A stretch of DNA of 64,000 bases from Pseudisothecium myosuroides (lineage: Eukaryota; Streptophyta; Bryopsida; Hypnales; Lembophyllaceae). The notes beneath the pieces were generated by a model. It had not been told where the DNA came from, searched no databases, and saw only the letters and a list, made by a program, of their open reading frames with translations. Shown here piece by piece: positions 34,603 to 43,806 of the stretch (the stretch's first letter is position 1; each line of letters begins with the position of its first letter). The stretch spans positions 1 through 64,000 of the forward strand of contig CATOGU010000108.1 in assembly GCA_951799445.1 (NCBI GenBank), read 5' to 3'. Made by a program: the position numbers and the translations under genes.

Positions 34603-36379
34603 CATAGAAGCGGTTTAGGGCCATAAGCCCCAAATCCTTTCATCTCCCTGAATGGCTCTTCATTTTTGTCTAAGACGATTGCTACGGTAGAGGGGTCGCC
34701 GGACATGTTAACCATGGATGGTATGCAAATAAAAACCAAAACTATTGCAACCCTAAACTCTCAAAATGTCTTTTGAAAAAAGGACAAACAAAATCTTGAA
34801 AGAAGGCACGAATTCTCATCATAAAAAACATCCCTAAGAATGAGGCCTAAATCCTTTGAACATGGCCCCCTTACATTTCTTCCACAAAAGAGGAGGGATC
34901 AAAAATTCAAAATGAATTCATGAGTGAGGTAGAATTATGAAAAAAAGGCCACAAAAACACCCTAAACCCCAAACAGTGGAAGGCCCTAAACCCAAATGAA
35001 AGCATTGAGTTTGAAGAAGAAGTGCCTCCCAAATGTAACTTTTTCCTCGGGATGAATTTGAAGGCGAAACTTGTCCCGTTGGAAAGAAGGAAAAAAATCA
35101 ATCCAGATGGGGGGCAAAAATTCTTCATTTGAAACAATATTGCAAAAGATAGGGCCACACCTCCAAAAAATAAAAAATAAAAAACCCTGGTAGAACTTGC
35201 TGCCAACGTTGAAAATTGTGGACTAAAAACAACCATAACTTTTTTGGGGTGATGAATTAGAATGCAAGAGTGGTACTCTTGGAATCACAGCCAAAAACCA
35301 ATCAAGGTAGGCCTAAAACCGCACAAATTAGCAAAAGTCGACACAAATTAACAAAGGAAAAGGTACACAATGTATATACCTTTGTTAATGGGGTGTAATG
35401 ATTTACACCAAATGTGCCACATTATGGTAGCTTCTTGCTATAGGGTCCATGTGTTATTGAAGATTTCTCTTTAAAACTTAAAATCCTTACTAATATGTAT
35501 GCCATTGCCCAACCCAAACATACACCCTAAACCCTAATCCCCCTAATTGACCATCTTTCATTATTCTTGTCCACAGTGGCATTTTTACCAAAAATATGCG
35601 ATTTTGTTGATCTTTTTTATACGAAAGCTAAATAAGTCTTGTTTCATTTCAATGCTGGCAATCATCAAAATGATGTAAATTTCATCCATAAAAATGTTTC
35701 TTGAACTATTTTGAGTTCAACTAATGAAATGAGGTTCATTAAGGATAATTTAAATTCTAACTAGAAATTTAGCAAAAATTTGTGAATTTGTGATTTTTAA
35801 AGCAATATGAACTCTAGGACTTTAACCCTGATTTTTTTATTTTCTAATTTTAGAGTGACCCAATAACTTTGGTTTTGACCGTGATGTTGTGCACTAGAAT
35901 ATACATCTATAGTAAGATTTTGGTTTTCTAATCATAATTTTTATATAATATATGATTTTTTTTCATTTTTTTTGACACTAACCCTAAACCCTTAAATTCT
36001 TCCCCCAAAAAATGCAAATTCTTGACTTGAAGCTTTATATCATTTTATTTTGGTGAGTGAGTGTTAAGTTATGAAGAGTTCTTGTTTTGGAGTAGTTATG
36101 GATTTTCAACTCTAAAATAACTTTTGTTGTTGTTTATTTAACTTTGTTTCCAATATTTTTTGAAAAAAATAGAAATATAGGATGCACATTGTTTATTACT
36201 GTATTCAAATCATTTGGATTATCAATTTTTCAATTCCATACTAAGAATTTTAATAATTTAAATGTAAAGCGACCCCAAATATATTTAACAGCTAAGGGCT
36301 CCAACATCCAACTTTGGTTTAAAAACTTAAACACGAAGCCTTTAGTTGCAGCCGTTGGCCGTTGCAACTTCTCTAACTC

Positions 36380-36575
36380 ACTGTAGTCATAAATGATTTG
36401 TTTAAGTCCTGTCAAGATACAGTGGTAGGTAGACGGCTAGCACCTGTACCAACCCCAAACCCCCGGTTACAAAAGACTACACGCATTTATAAAGGGACAG
36501 GTTACACCGATGTACCTCCTTTGAGAAAGATGTAACCGTGTACCCCCGAATGCATTGTATTCTTGTAGCTGCGAG
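36380..36575 (+). repeat. ~200-bp dispersed module, copy 1 first instance
   Basis: Starts TGTAGTCATAAATGATTTG, contains GGTAGGTAGACGGC, and ends CTTGTAGCTGCGAGG. Diverged instances lie at 39738-39934 and 40201-40421, with inverted ones at 57905-58125 and 58392-58588. It lies immediately upstream of the two-exon gene's promoter here. Origin unknown; possibly a small transposon or solo terminal repeat. Both borders of inverted copy 3 fall inside this module. Confidence 0.7.
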
Positions 36576-36599
36576 GGATAGGATGGGAGTTCTTTTTCG

Positions 36600-36669
36600 T
36601 TCTCTTTAGGTCTCGTAGGGTGGGAATTTTTTTTAGTTCTCTTTAGGTCTTGTAGGGTGGGAATTCTAG
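36600..36669 (+). repeat. 37-bp promoter repeat, two units
   Basis: A full 37-bp unit (36600-36636) and a 33-bp unit (36637-36669), each starting TTCTCTTTAGGTCT and containing GTAGGGTGGGAATT. It ends five bases before the TATA box of the two-exon gene. Copy 2 has the same two units (46489-46558). Copy 3 has three (61663-61769). It may be a regulatory VNTR. Confidence 0.8.
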
Positions 36670-36673
36670 AAGA

Positions 36674-36682
36674 CTATTTAAG
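36674..36682 (+). promoter_or_regulatory. TATA box of the two-exon gene, copy 1
   Basis: CTATTTAAG, followed about 30 bp later by CACTCATTCTTCC, a plausible pyrimidine-rich start region. It lies after the 37-bp repeat and 368 bp before the start codon. Identical in all three copies. Confidence 0.55.
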
Positions 36683-36734
36683 CCTGAACACAACACTCAT
36701 TCTTCCTCTCTCATTTTCAGTTCCTTCTGCACGG

Positions 36735-36764
36735 ATGAGCTCGCTTTTCGTCGTGCTAAACTAG
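36735..36764 (+). promoter_or_regulatory. Upstream ORF of nine codons
   Basis: ATG to TAG encoding MSSLFVVLN, inside the predicted 5' leader. Copies 2 and 3 encode MSSLFVALN, one residue different. Kept in all three copies, it could reduce translation of the main frame, if the leader is as predicted. Confidence 0.35.
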
Positions 36765-37049
36765 TTTGGTCCTAAAGCCTGTTTATATTTGTTTAAGCCT
36801 AGATCTAAGTGTTATTTGTATTATTTGTGTTAGTTCTTTATATTGTTATATTGATAGGGTTTTAGTCTTTTTAATTTCTTTTGTGTATCTAAAAGCTTGG
36901 CAGCGGAGGCAGAGCGACGTTGGGGCGGGCGGGGACTCGGGGAGTGGCGATCTTCGTTATATATCATGCAAGTAAGTCACAGATCTTGTGCCTTTGTTTA
37001 TTGCGTTTATTTGGTTGAGCGCGTGTAACTTAATTGTAGCAAATTAGCG

Positions 37050-37550
37050 ATGGTGGGGTTCACAGCTGTGAAGCGCTGCATGGCCGCTGCGGTCACCGCA
37101 CCTTCCACGGCCGTTTATCTCACCCACGAGGTACTGTACACGAGGTACTGTACTTGTTTGTTTCGTCTGGGTCGTCCTTCATTCTTTTTTTCGTTGTGTA
37201 TTTTGTTTTTTTATGCCGTTGTGTATTTTTTCGTTTGCCAGAAATTTGGGGAGGCGCCGAGGTTCTTGCTCAGCACCTACGGCTGGATTGTGAATGCTGG
37301 GGTGGTCGCCAACCAGCTGGTGGGCCACCCGCAGTTCGGAACCATGGACGCGAGGTTTGCGGCCATAGAAGGAGTTATGAGGACTAACTTTGAAGCTCTT
37401 GACGTGAAGCTTGCCTCCTTCGTTTAGGAAGGCAGGCGCGACCGGGAGCTCGCGGCAGCTCACATGGAGGTGACACGCTTGGCGGCCCTCTCGTTGAAAG
37501 AATCCATCGAGAAGATGGAGAAAGAAATGTTTCTGTTGAAAAGCAAGTAG
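37050..37550 (+). pseudogene. Two-exon gene, copy 1, nonsense-mutated
   Basis: Exon 1 is 37050-37130 (27 codons, MVGFTAVKRCMAAAVTAPST). The 111-bp intron 37131-37241 is GT-AG. Exon 2 runs 37242-37550 and joins in phase at HE|KFGEAPRFLL. A TAG at 37425-37427 replaces the Ser codon of copy 3 (ASFV* against ASFVSEGK), removing the C-terminal ~41 residues, which are the coiled-coil part. A 5'UTR intron is likely at 36972-37039 (GTAAGT...TTGTAG), ending just before the ATG. Promoter and splice signals remain intact. Function unknown; see copy 3. Confidence 0.6.
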
Positions 37551-37920
37551 CTTTTGGCGTACGCGTACGTTTCTCTCGTTTGCTTTTTCTACCTTGTTCA
37601 ATTCGTTTTCAATTCGGATTTGTACTGGATTTGTACTGCTTCTAAGAGTATCTGGTGGTGGTGGTGGTTGTAGGTTGAGTTCATTTTTCCCCGTTATTTA
37701 GATCATTCGACCTCGATTTCTAGCAAAGAGCTTCGTGGGGTTTTCCAAGAGGGCGTTTGTAGCTTTAAGTGGAGATAATTTTGACGGAATACTGAAATTC
37801 TCTTGGTCACCTGGTACGACTATGCAACATTGGTATTGACTTTGCAATACCATATTTGAATTTTGATTTCACTACTCGGTGAAATGGAGTTGCCTGTCGT
37901 GACCAATGTTAGTCTGGACT

Positions 37921-38169
37921 TTATTTGTAGTTGATACTCAACAATTTTGTGTACTCGATACTTGAATACCCTAACTGAGACTGACTGTAATTTCCGATTC
38001 CAGCAAAATTGGATCCTACATCGAGTTCACCAGTGCAACACAAACCCTTCCTTGGCAATTGCTTTGTTGTTGCAACTCCCGTGTTGTCCATCAAGTGCAC
38101 ATTCGCATCTAGATTAGCCACATTGCCATTACTCGTCTTTTCAAAAGTCCAACTTGCTATATCTCGCAA
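37921..38169 (-). CDS. Conserved 82-aa antisense ORF, copy 1
   Basis: Frame starting MRDIASWTFEKTSNGNVANL and ending near GYSSIEYTKLLSINYK. It lies downstream of, and antisense to, the two-exon gene. The frame stays open in all three copies (47810-48214 in copy 2 with a longer N-terminus, 60163-60411 in copy 3). Copy age may be too low for this to mean selection. No motif recognised apart from a CC pair in RKGLCCTGELDVG. Confidence 0.3.
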   Translation of the reverse strand: MRDIASWTFEKTSNGNVANLDANVHLMDNTGVATTKQLPRKGLCCTGELDVGSNFAGIGNYSQSQLGYSSIEYTKLLSINYK

Positions 38170-38285
38170 ACCGTGATACTTACATGGTGGTTTCTTTCAC
38201 CATTGGATGCGCAATATGTGAAAATGGGGAGGTAGCCAAAATTCCCGCCCTAAAAGAGTATGTCCAAAATTCGGGGATATCCATG

Positions 38286-38316
38286 TAACCCTAAACCCTA
38301 AACCCTAAAACCCTAG
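38286..38316. repeat. Interstitial telomere-type repeat near the two-exon gene
   Basis: About four CCCTAAA units, the last with an extra A. Equivalent tracts lie at 48216-48246 in copy 2 and 60016-60046 in copy 3, so the tract was already in the unit before duplication. Confidence 0.8.
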
Positions 38317-39737
38317 TGAAATTTGGGCCAAAAATATGGAAATCTCTACCCACAGGTACTTGCCCAAAGACGTTATGTTGCTCCAAAATTCACCTTGGTC
38401 TTTTAGGGGTTAAGAATATGCACCCTATGTTTATATTTGTTTTTTTTCAATATCAAAAATTGAATTAAATAAAGGCCTTCAAAGACCCTAATAGAGTAGA
38501 GATTCCCTAACTACCCTCATAACTTTCATTTCACCAATCAAAAAAGAATGATCAAAAAAACCTTCCACATATACCTAAATCTATAATCCTAGTTTCAATT
38601 TTCTTTAATTTTTAAAAGTGATTTTTTAAGATTTTCTTGAGTTGCCCACTAATAAATGAAAATGATATATCATGCAATAACTTTTTAACCATGCAGTCAA
38701 AAGTTATGAAAATTGTTGGGCCTCAAAGCTACTCCTTGGGCATGTATTGTGAGAATTTAAAAAAAAAAAAAAAAAATTCCATTTATAGGAAGTTGCCCCA
38801 AATTGCTATATTGACCTAAACATGGTGTTTTGTCCTTTATGGATTAAATGCAACTCTCCATGGGATATTTTCTTGCTTGCCCATCTTACTACTGGAATTA
38901 GTGCCTTTTATTTTCAATTTAGAAATATAGAGAACTTAGATTTTCTTCCTCCCTTATACACACAAATCCAATCCAATTTCTTAGGAATTCAAATTAAATT
39001 TGTTTGCTTCTTTTCTTTCCCAAGACCCTCAATTGAATCCTACACCCTAAAACCACTTTTACCTTCCCAATTTTGTAGTGCCAAAATTTTAGTGAAAAAG
39101 GTTCAAAGTTTCATGAAGCCTTGCAATATATCTTAAGAAGTTTATTTTCTACCCTTAAGTGTAGATAATTTGCAATTTGTGTGGGCAAAGTTTTTGAAAT
39201 TTATTCCCTCCATTTTCATACTACTAGATGAAATAATCTAAGATTAGGTGTGCAAAAAAAAAGGTCGAATTAGGTCACTTTTTTAATCCAAATGGTTTTA
39301 TATTGTTATTTGGTCTTTTTGATTTAGCACCCTTATGAATATTGATTTCTCAAAATAAATATTCTAGATGAAATTATACCCATTTCTAATGTCTCTAAAG
39401 CCTTGGAGTAGATTATTATGTACAAGTCCCCAAAATAATTACCTTCTAAAGACCTATAAATCCTAAACCCTAGAATTATAGCTAGGATGTAGATGGTTTA
39501 CTATTGTACCGAAATCAATTGAATTGACATTTTTCAATATTCTAAATCCATTTTCTATATTTTGGATGTAAATATACGCATTGGCTCCTATTGGAGGCTT
39601 AATAAAATAAGTACCCAAAACTTTATCCAAGAACAGAGGGATTCACCCTACAACTTTTATTTAACATTAAGTAAAAGACAATCATTTAATAACTTAAACC
39701 CAAAGCCCTTAATCCAAGGCATTGCACCTCCTCTAAT
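38317..39737. other. AT-rich non-coding part of the unit
   Basis: No supported gene. It contains an inverted instance of the degenerate subrepeat (about 38,440-38,640) and an A run at about 38,759-38,776. Equivalent stretches are 48,247-49,667 and 58,589-60,015. Confidence 0.5.
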
Positions 39738-39934
39738 TGTAGTCATAAATCATTTGTTTCAGTCCTGCCAAGATGCAATGGTAGGTAGACGGCCGCACCC
39801 TTGTAACTCGGAACACGCATTTATAAAGGACTCCATTCATTTACACAGGAGAAGTTGCACCAATGAAACCCCTTTGAGAAAGATGTACCCGTGTACCCCC
39901 AAATGCACTGTATTCTTGTAGCTGCGAGGTATAG
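39738..39934 (+). repeat. ~200-bp module, diverged second instance
   Basis: Shares the start, the GGTAGGTAGACGGC core and the CTTGTAGCTGCGAGG end with 36380-36575 but lacks part of the middle. In copy 2 this instance is cut at 49714, right after its GGTAGGTA. Confidence 0.65.
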
Positions 39935-40200
39935 GTGGATCCTACAAAATAATAACTTTGTAATTCGATGGGTGGTTGCAAAATATTTGAAGAATGGTAC
40001 TATTAAAAAGCAAACCATCTAACTTGATTAACTTTTGAATATTTTGAATATTTAACTTTTGAATATTTCTAACCCCAAAGTACTTTTGAATTGAACTTTT
40101 CATTGAATTATATTGTAATATTTATATTCTCCAGATGGAAGTCCATTGAAAGGGCAGCATGGACCCTAACTGGGTCTGCGCGCATGAATCAATGGAATGC

Positions 40201-40421
40201 ACTGTAGTCATAAATGATTTGTTTAAGTCCTGTCAAGATACAGTGGTAGGTAGACGGCTAGCACCTGTACCAACCCCAAACCCCCGGTTACAAAAGACTA
40301 CACGCATTTACAAAGGACTACACGCATTTACACGGGACAGGTTACACCGATGTACCTCCTTTGAGAAAGATGTAACCATGTACCCCCGAATGCACTGTAT
40401 TCTTGTATCTACGAGGTATAG
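40201..40421 (+). repeat. ~200-bp module, third instance
   Basis: Nearly identical to 36380-36575 except that ACACGCATTTACA(A/C)(A/G)GG is present twice in tandem. Followed directly by a block also present at 6,235-6,360. Confidence 0.65.
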
Positions 40422-40582
40422 GGACCCTTTTAGCACACCTTGATCTCCTAAATCTATGGCTACCACATCTTGATATGTTTCTGAATCCAATGGAATTTTT
40501 CTAATGGTTCATTTACATGTCTCAATCATATAATCTATACCCTAAACCCTAATTTTTAAGGTCCCCTACAGGAAAGGGTGAC

Positions 40583-40600
40583 GTTCCCAACATTGGGAAC
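40583..40600. promoter_or_regulatory. 18-bp near-palindrome GTTCCCA-N4-TGGGAAC
   Basis: Seven-base arms around ACAT, at the left edge of the GC-rich cargo and 54 bp before an ATG. The copy 3 equivalent is at 57726-57743. The same arms around GCTG occur at 22452-22469 in the LINE insertion. Could be a hairpin, a factor site or an element end. Confidence 0.4.
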
Positions 40601-40653
40601 ACCGCGGCCTAAGGGGAACGTCGGGATCGGGGAGCGCCGGGGACGCCGGCGTA

Positions 40654-40749
40654 ATGAGGGTTTTCGGGCGCACGGTATTTACTGTGGAGGATGAGGCGTG
40701 GAGCGATGCTGCAACGGACGGAGCTTCCTGGAAGCGCAAGTATTCTTAA
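40654..40749 (+). pseudogene. GC-rich first-exon fragment, copy 1
   Basis: A 31-codon frame, MRVFGRTVFTVEDEAWSDAA and on to KRKYS, in markedly GC-rich sequence unlike its AT-rich surroundings. It may be the first exon of a host gene captured by the repeat. GCAA|GTATTC at its end is a weak donor. The copy 3 version (57672-57577, minus) differs by one residue. Source gene not identified. Confidence 0.3.
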
Positions 40750-41234
40750 TTGCAACGTTGAGGGAGTCTTCTCACCTTTTCATGCTTAGTCTGTGAATTT
40801 CTTGGGGGTTGGGGATCGCTGCTGTTGCTTGAGGATTGAACTTAATTTTTGTATTATGGGTTCGGTGCTTTAGAGTAGTCGTTCGTAGGCGTAATCCTCA
40901 CTCGGTAGATTTCTCTACGAAAGTAGAGTTCCGTTACAGGAGACTGGGTCCGAGCGAGGCAAGGATGCAATTTGAATTGCAGGCGGACGTGGGATCTCAG
41001 CTTGAATCACACGCCGTGGGTTGCATGCATGTCGGCTCTACCTTCAGTGACATACCGCATTCAAGCAGTACTTGATCTGAGGAATTTGCTCCAGGATTAG
41101 GGTTTGCCGGAGAGAATTGTGCTGCGACCAGGGTTCACAAATCAAGATTTCAACAGCTTTCAAACTTGTAGCCTCCCAAGTAGGTATATTTCATGACCTG
41201 CTCCAACTCTGAGTCTCTGACATCCAGATGCAGT

Positions 41235-41736
41235 TCAACTACGAACCAAATCACATATCATGGATTGTAAATGCAGCAATGCAGGCAAATACCTAGAAGA
41301 GGAGCAGCACAAGAGTTTCAAATAGACTTGTCCGTCATTTGTGTGCCGCAGAGGTGAATCTTCAGGTGAATTGATTCTTCCAAATACCATCCACGACGGA
41401 GGCAAACGTACACGAATGTTTCTAGCAAATGTGTGGAACTCTGCCAAGCAAAAGAGGATCATGAATGAAAGCGAAAAGATAATATCCAGCCCTTTCACAG
41501 CTAATACTGTTAACTGAATAGAACGAAATAGAAAGCTCAAAACAGAATATGTAAATAGGACTCTCAAGCCCGTTAATCAGAAATGAACCATCTTGAAAGA
41601 GTTGAGATACTCCATGCATCCTCATCACAACAGAGTCTCCCACAAGCAACAATCTCCATAATGCTACAAGTCCCTCTCCCTCTCCCAAAGATAACGATTC
41701 ACATTTTGAAAAAACCCAATCAAACTCCATCTCCAT
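41235..41736 (-). pseudogene. Unidentified exon pair, copy 1
   Basis: Exon-like piece one begins MEMEFDWVFSKCESLSLGEG and ends near FQDGSFLINGLES. A ~50-bp GT-AG intron with a pyrimidine-rich CTATTCAG acceptor is plausible. Piece two reads LTVLAVKGLDIIF and RLPPSWMVFGRINSPEDSPL. The pieces lie in overlapping frames, which fits splicing. I do not recognise the protein. It has the same orientation as the kinase fragment to its right but does not match the known downstream part of that kinase. Confidence 0.3.
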
Positions 41737-41988
41737 CTAAAAATCTCCACGGTCTCGCTAGTTTGTGACCCAAAACCGTTTTGCTACTCAGCCTATTTAC
41801 TATTATTAGACTGGTCAGATTTTCCAATGATTTCGAATTCAAGACATGCTGCTAGAGAGTGCCTGCGGAATCTTTTTACCTGCTTTGCGATCGCACTGGC
41901 GAATATCGCAAACTTTTGTAGCGAAATGGAAAAACCTAATTTTTTTGGGAGAACCTGAAACTCTCAATAGAATACTTCTTATCGTTAT

Positions 41989-42153
41989 TCATTGCGTGAT
42001 CTGATGGACGTGCTTAGGAGAAAGGCACTGATTTTTCTCAGACTCCTCCATAAGCATAGTCGCAGTTGCGGCAGGGCCTAATAGATCGTCCGTGCTGTTG
42101 ATAAGGCCTACTCTTGAAAGACCAAAATCTGTAAGCTGCACATTATTTGCAGT
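41989..42153 (-). pseudogene. Captured exon of an IRE-type AGC kinase, copy 1
   Basis: The frame reads [20 protein letters not shown] and continues [18 protein letters not shown] to a stop at 41989-41991. DFG is the metal-binding motif of kinase subdomain VII. The following [18 protein letters not shown] is characteristic of the plant IRE/IREH1 group (incomplete root hair elongation) of AGC kinases, where a long insert follows DFG. A likely acceptor is TGTGCAG just before CTTACAGAT, or the exon may extend left. No other kinase subdomains are nearby, so this is one isolated exon rather than a working kinase. Confidence 0.75.
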
Positions 42154-42425
42154 AATTGCGTTGTAAGAACATGCACAAGAAAGTCATAGAATCAATAAAA
42201 AGTACATAATAAAGAAAGTGTATTCTTGAGGCTATTGCTTGTCCTACTCTAGAGATAGAGATAGCAACCCAAACTTAGAATAGATATCGAAAGTTACAAG
42301 GAATGTCTGTGGACGCATCCTAGCCGATTTAGTTCACTCTTTTCCTTTTAGAAATCTGACGGACGTACTTGGAGCTTCTAAACTGAAACGGTGACCACTC
42401 AGGTACGAGGTCTCCCACAGTATAG

Positions 42426-43288
42426 AAAGAGAAGGCTGAGGCTTTTGGTAGTGCGCACAAAGAGAGGGTTGAATCTGAGGTCAATGCCTGGCTACTATCC
42501 TAAACCGCAAGGCTGAAGCACGGGCTGCAACTGTCGAGGTTTTCTTTCAGGACTTTTTATTTCTTAATTTGTTGCTTTGTCACGGAATGAATTATTCTCA
42601 ACCTTGGCTTTTCTCTGAATCCAAGTTGGTGAGTTTGCATCATCAAACTTGATTGCTCGATGCTTTAGGCTTGGAATAGCTATTGATCTAGCTCATTGGG
42701 ATGAGATGCAGTCAAAGGTTGAGCAAAAGAAGATGAAGGATGAAGCAAAAGCTGTTGAGCTCAAAAAGCGTGAGGAGGCAAAGGCGGAGCAATCTATCTG
42801 CAATGCCGAGGTAGATTTTGTTGTTTCCAATTTCAGTTTCAGAATAATAATAATCAGTTTTAAACATTGTCATGTTGATTGTTTTGTGAGTATGCATTGT
42901 TTGCGTATATTTTTGAGCTTGTTACAACAACTATGTAGGTTAAAGCCCATAGGATTGTCGCAAGTGCCAAGGGAGGAGGCAGTAAGAATGAGTGCACGTG
43001 CCAAAGAAGAATGTGAGAAATTTATTGTTGATTCACACACTCAAGCTGAGCGGGTATAGCAACCATCATCTAATTTTTTGGTGTTTCTGGTGCATTCCAA
43101 TGAAGCGGAGAATCCCTTACAAAGTGTAGATAGCTGAGCAAGCGGAGGTTCAAAAATGGGAACCTGCCGAGTTGAAGGACAAAGCTGAGTAGTTGAAGCT
43201 TTTGGGTGAACTGCCATTTTATGAGAAAGATAAGCAAGGGTTGGGCACAAAAGTGAAGAATGTTCTGACCTGCCACCATGGATCATAA
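42426..43288 (+). pseudogene. Decayed multi-exon coiled-coil gene, copy 1
   Basis: Four exon-like pieces with GT-AG borders. (a) 42426-42538 with HKERVESEVNAW, then NRKAEARAATVE after a one-base shift. (b) ~42674-42810 with WDEMQSKVEQKKMKDEAKAV. (c) 42939-43053, VKAHRIVASAK then EEAVRMSARAKEECEKF after a one-base insertion near 42,971. (d) 43130-43288 with IAEQAEVQKWEPAELKDKAE, an in-frame TAG, then LKLLGELPFYEKDKQGL. The product would be a Lys/Glu/Ala-rich coiled coil. The Trp spacing faintly recalls remorin C-terminal domains, but this is not secure. At least two frameshifts and one stop make it a pseudogene. Confidence 0.5.
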
Positions 43289-43806
43289 GGAGATTGTCAT
43301 ATTATTTGTTCTTTTTTTTTGAGGAATGGATGTTTTGATTCAGTCAACGTGGGATGAACACTAGTTGGGATGTATATGACATGGCATCCTTGGTAACTTG
43401 TGCCTTGTAGATATTTGTCCACTGCTAGATCTAGTGGAGATGAATTGATTTGTTGCTGGATGTAACTTCATTATTCTTTGTAATTATCATGTGAAATTTG
43501 TGAGAACTATCTTGCAATCTTTGTACATTGGGGAACAGTTCATTTACAAATTCTGTATAAACCAAAAATGCTTTCTTCTTCCTTCAAAGTATAAAGCATC
43601 ACAAAGGTCAAACCTTGCTATTCTTGCTTCTCAAATCATTTATTACAAATGTAAGACAGAATGCTCTTTCTTCGTCCTGAAATCGTGCAAGCCTTAGCAA
43701 GTTAGCAACACGATTTTGGAATTGGTCTCATCTAAATGGTATTCCTTCTAATTCACCATACAAGAAACTTTCCCCTCGATGGATAAAAAGATGTCCTTCA
43801 AATGGA
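43289..43806. other. Right end of the unit, non-coding
   Basis: 3'UTR-like AT-rich sequence after the coiled-coil gene, running to the unit junction. The 68-codon frame at 43491-43697 has no motif. Equivalent to 54,503-55,021. Confidence 0.4.

Noticed and set aside
34907..35236. 109-codon minus-strand frame, and its plus-strand equivalent at 49929-50330
   Set aside because: Phe/Leu/Ser-rich translation of AT-rich repeat DNA; no motif, promoter or splice signal.
37559..37571. CGTACGCGTACG palindrome after the two-exon gene as a terminator
   Set aside because: A 12-bp palindrome alone does not terminate plant nuclear transcription; no link to a function is visible.
41989..42153. A functional kinase gene in the macro-repeat
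   Set aside because: Only one exon with subdomain VII is present; the glycine loop, catalytic loop and APE region are absent.
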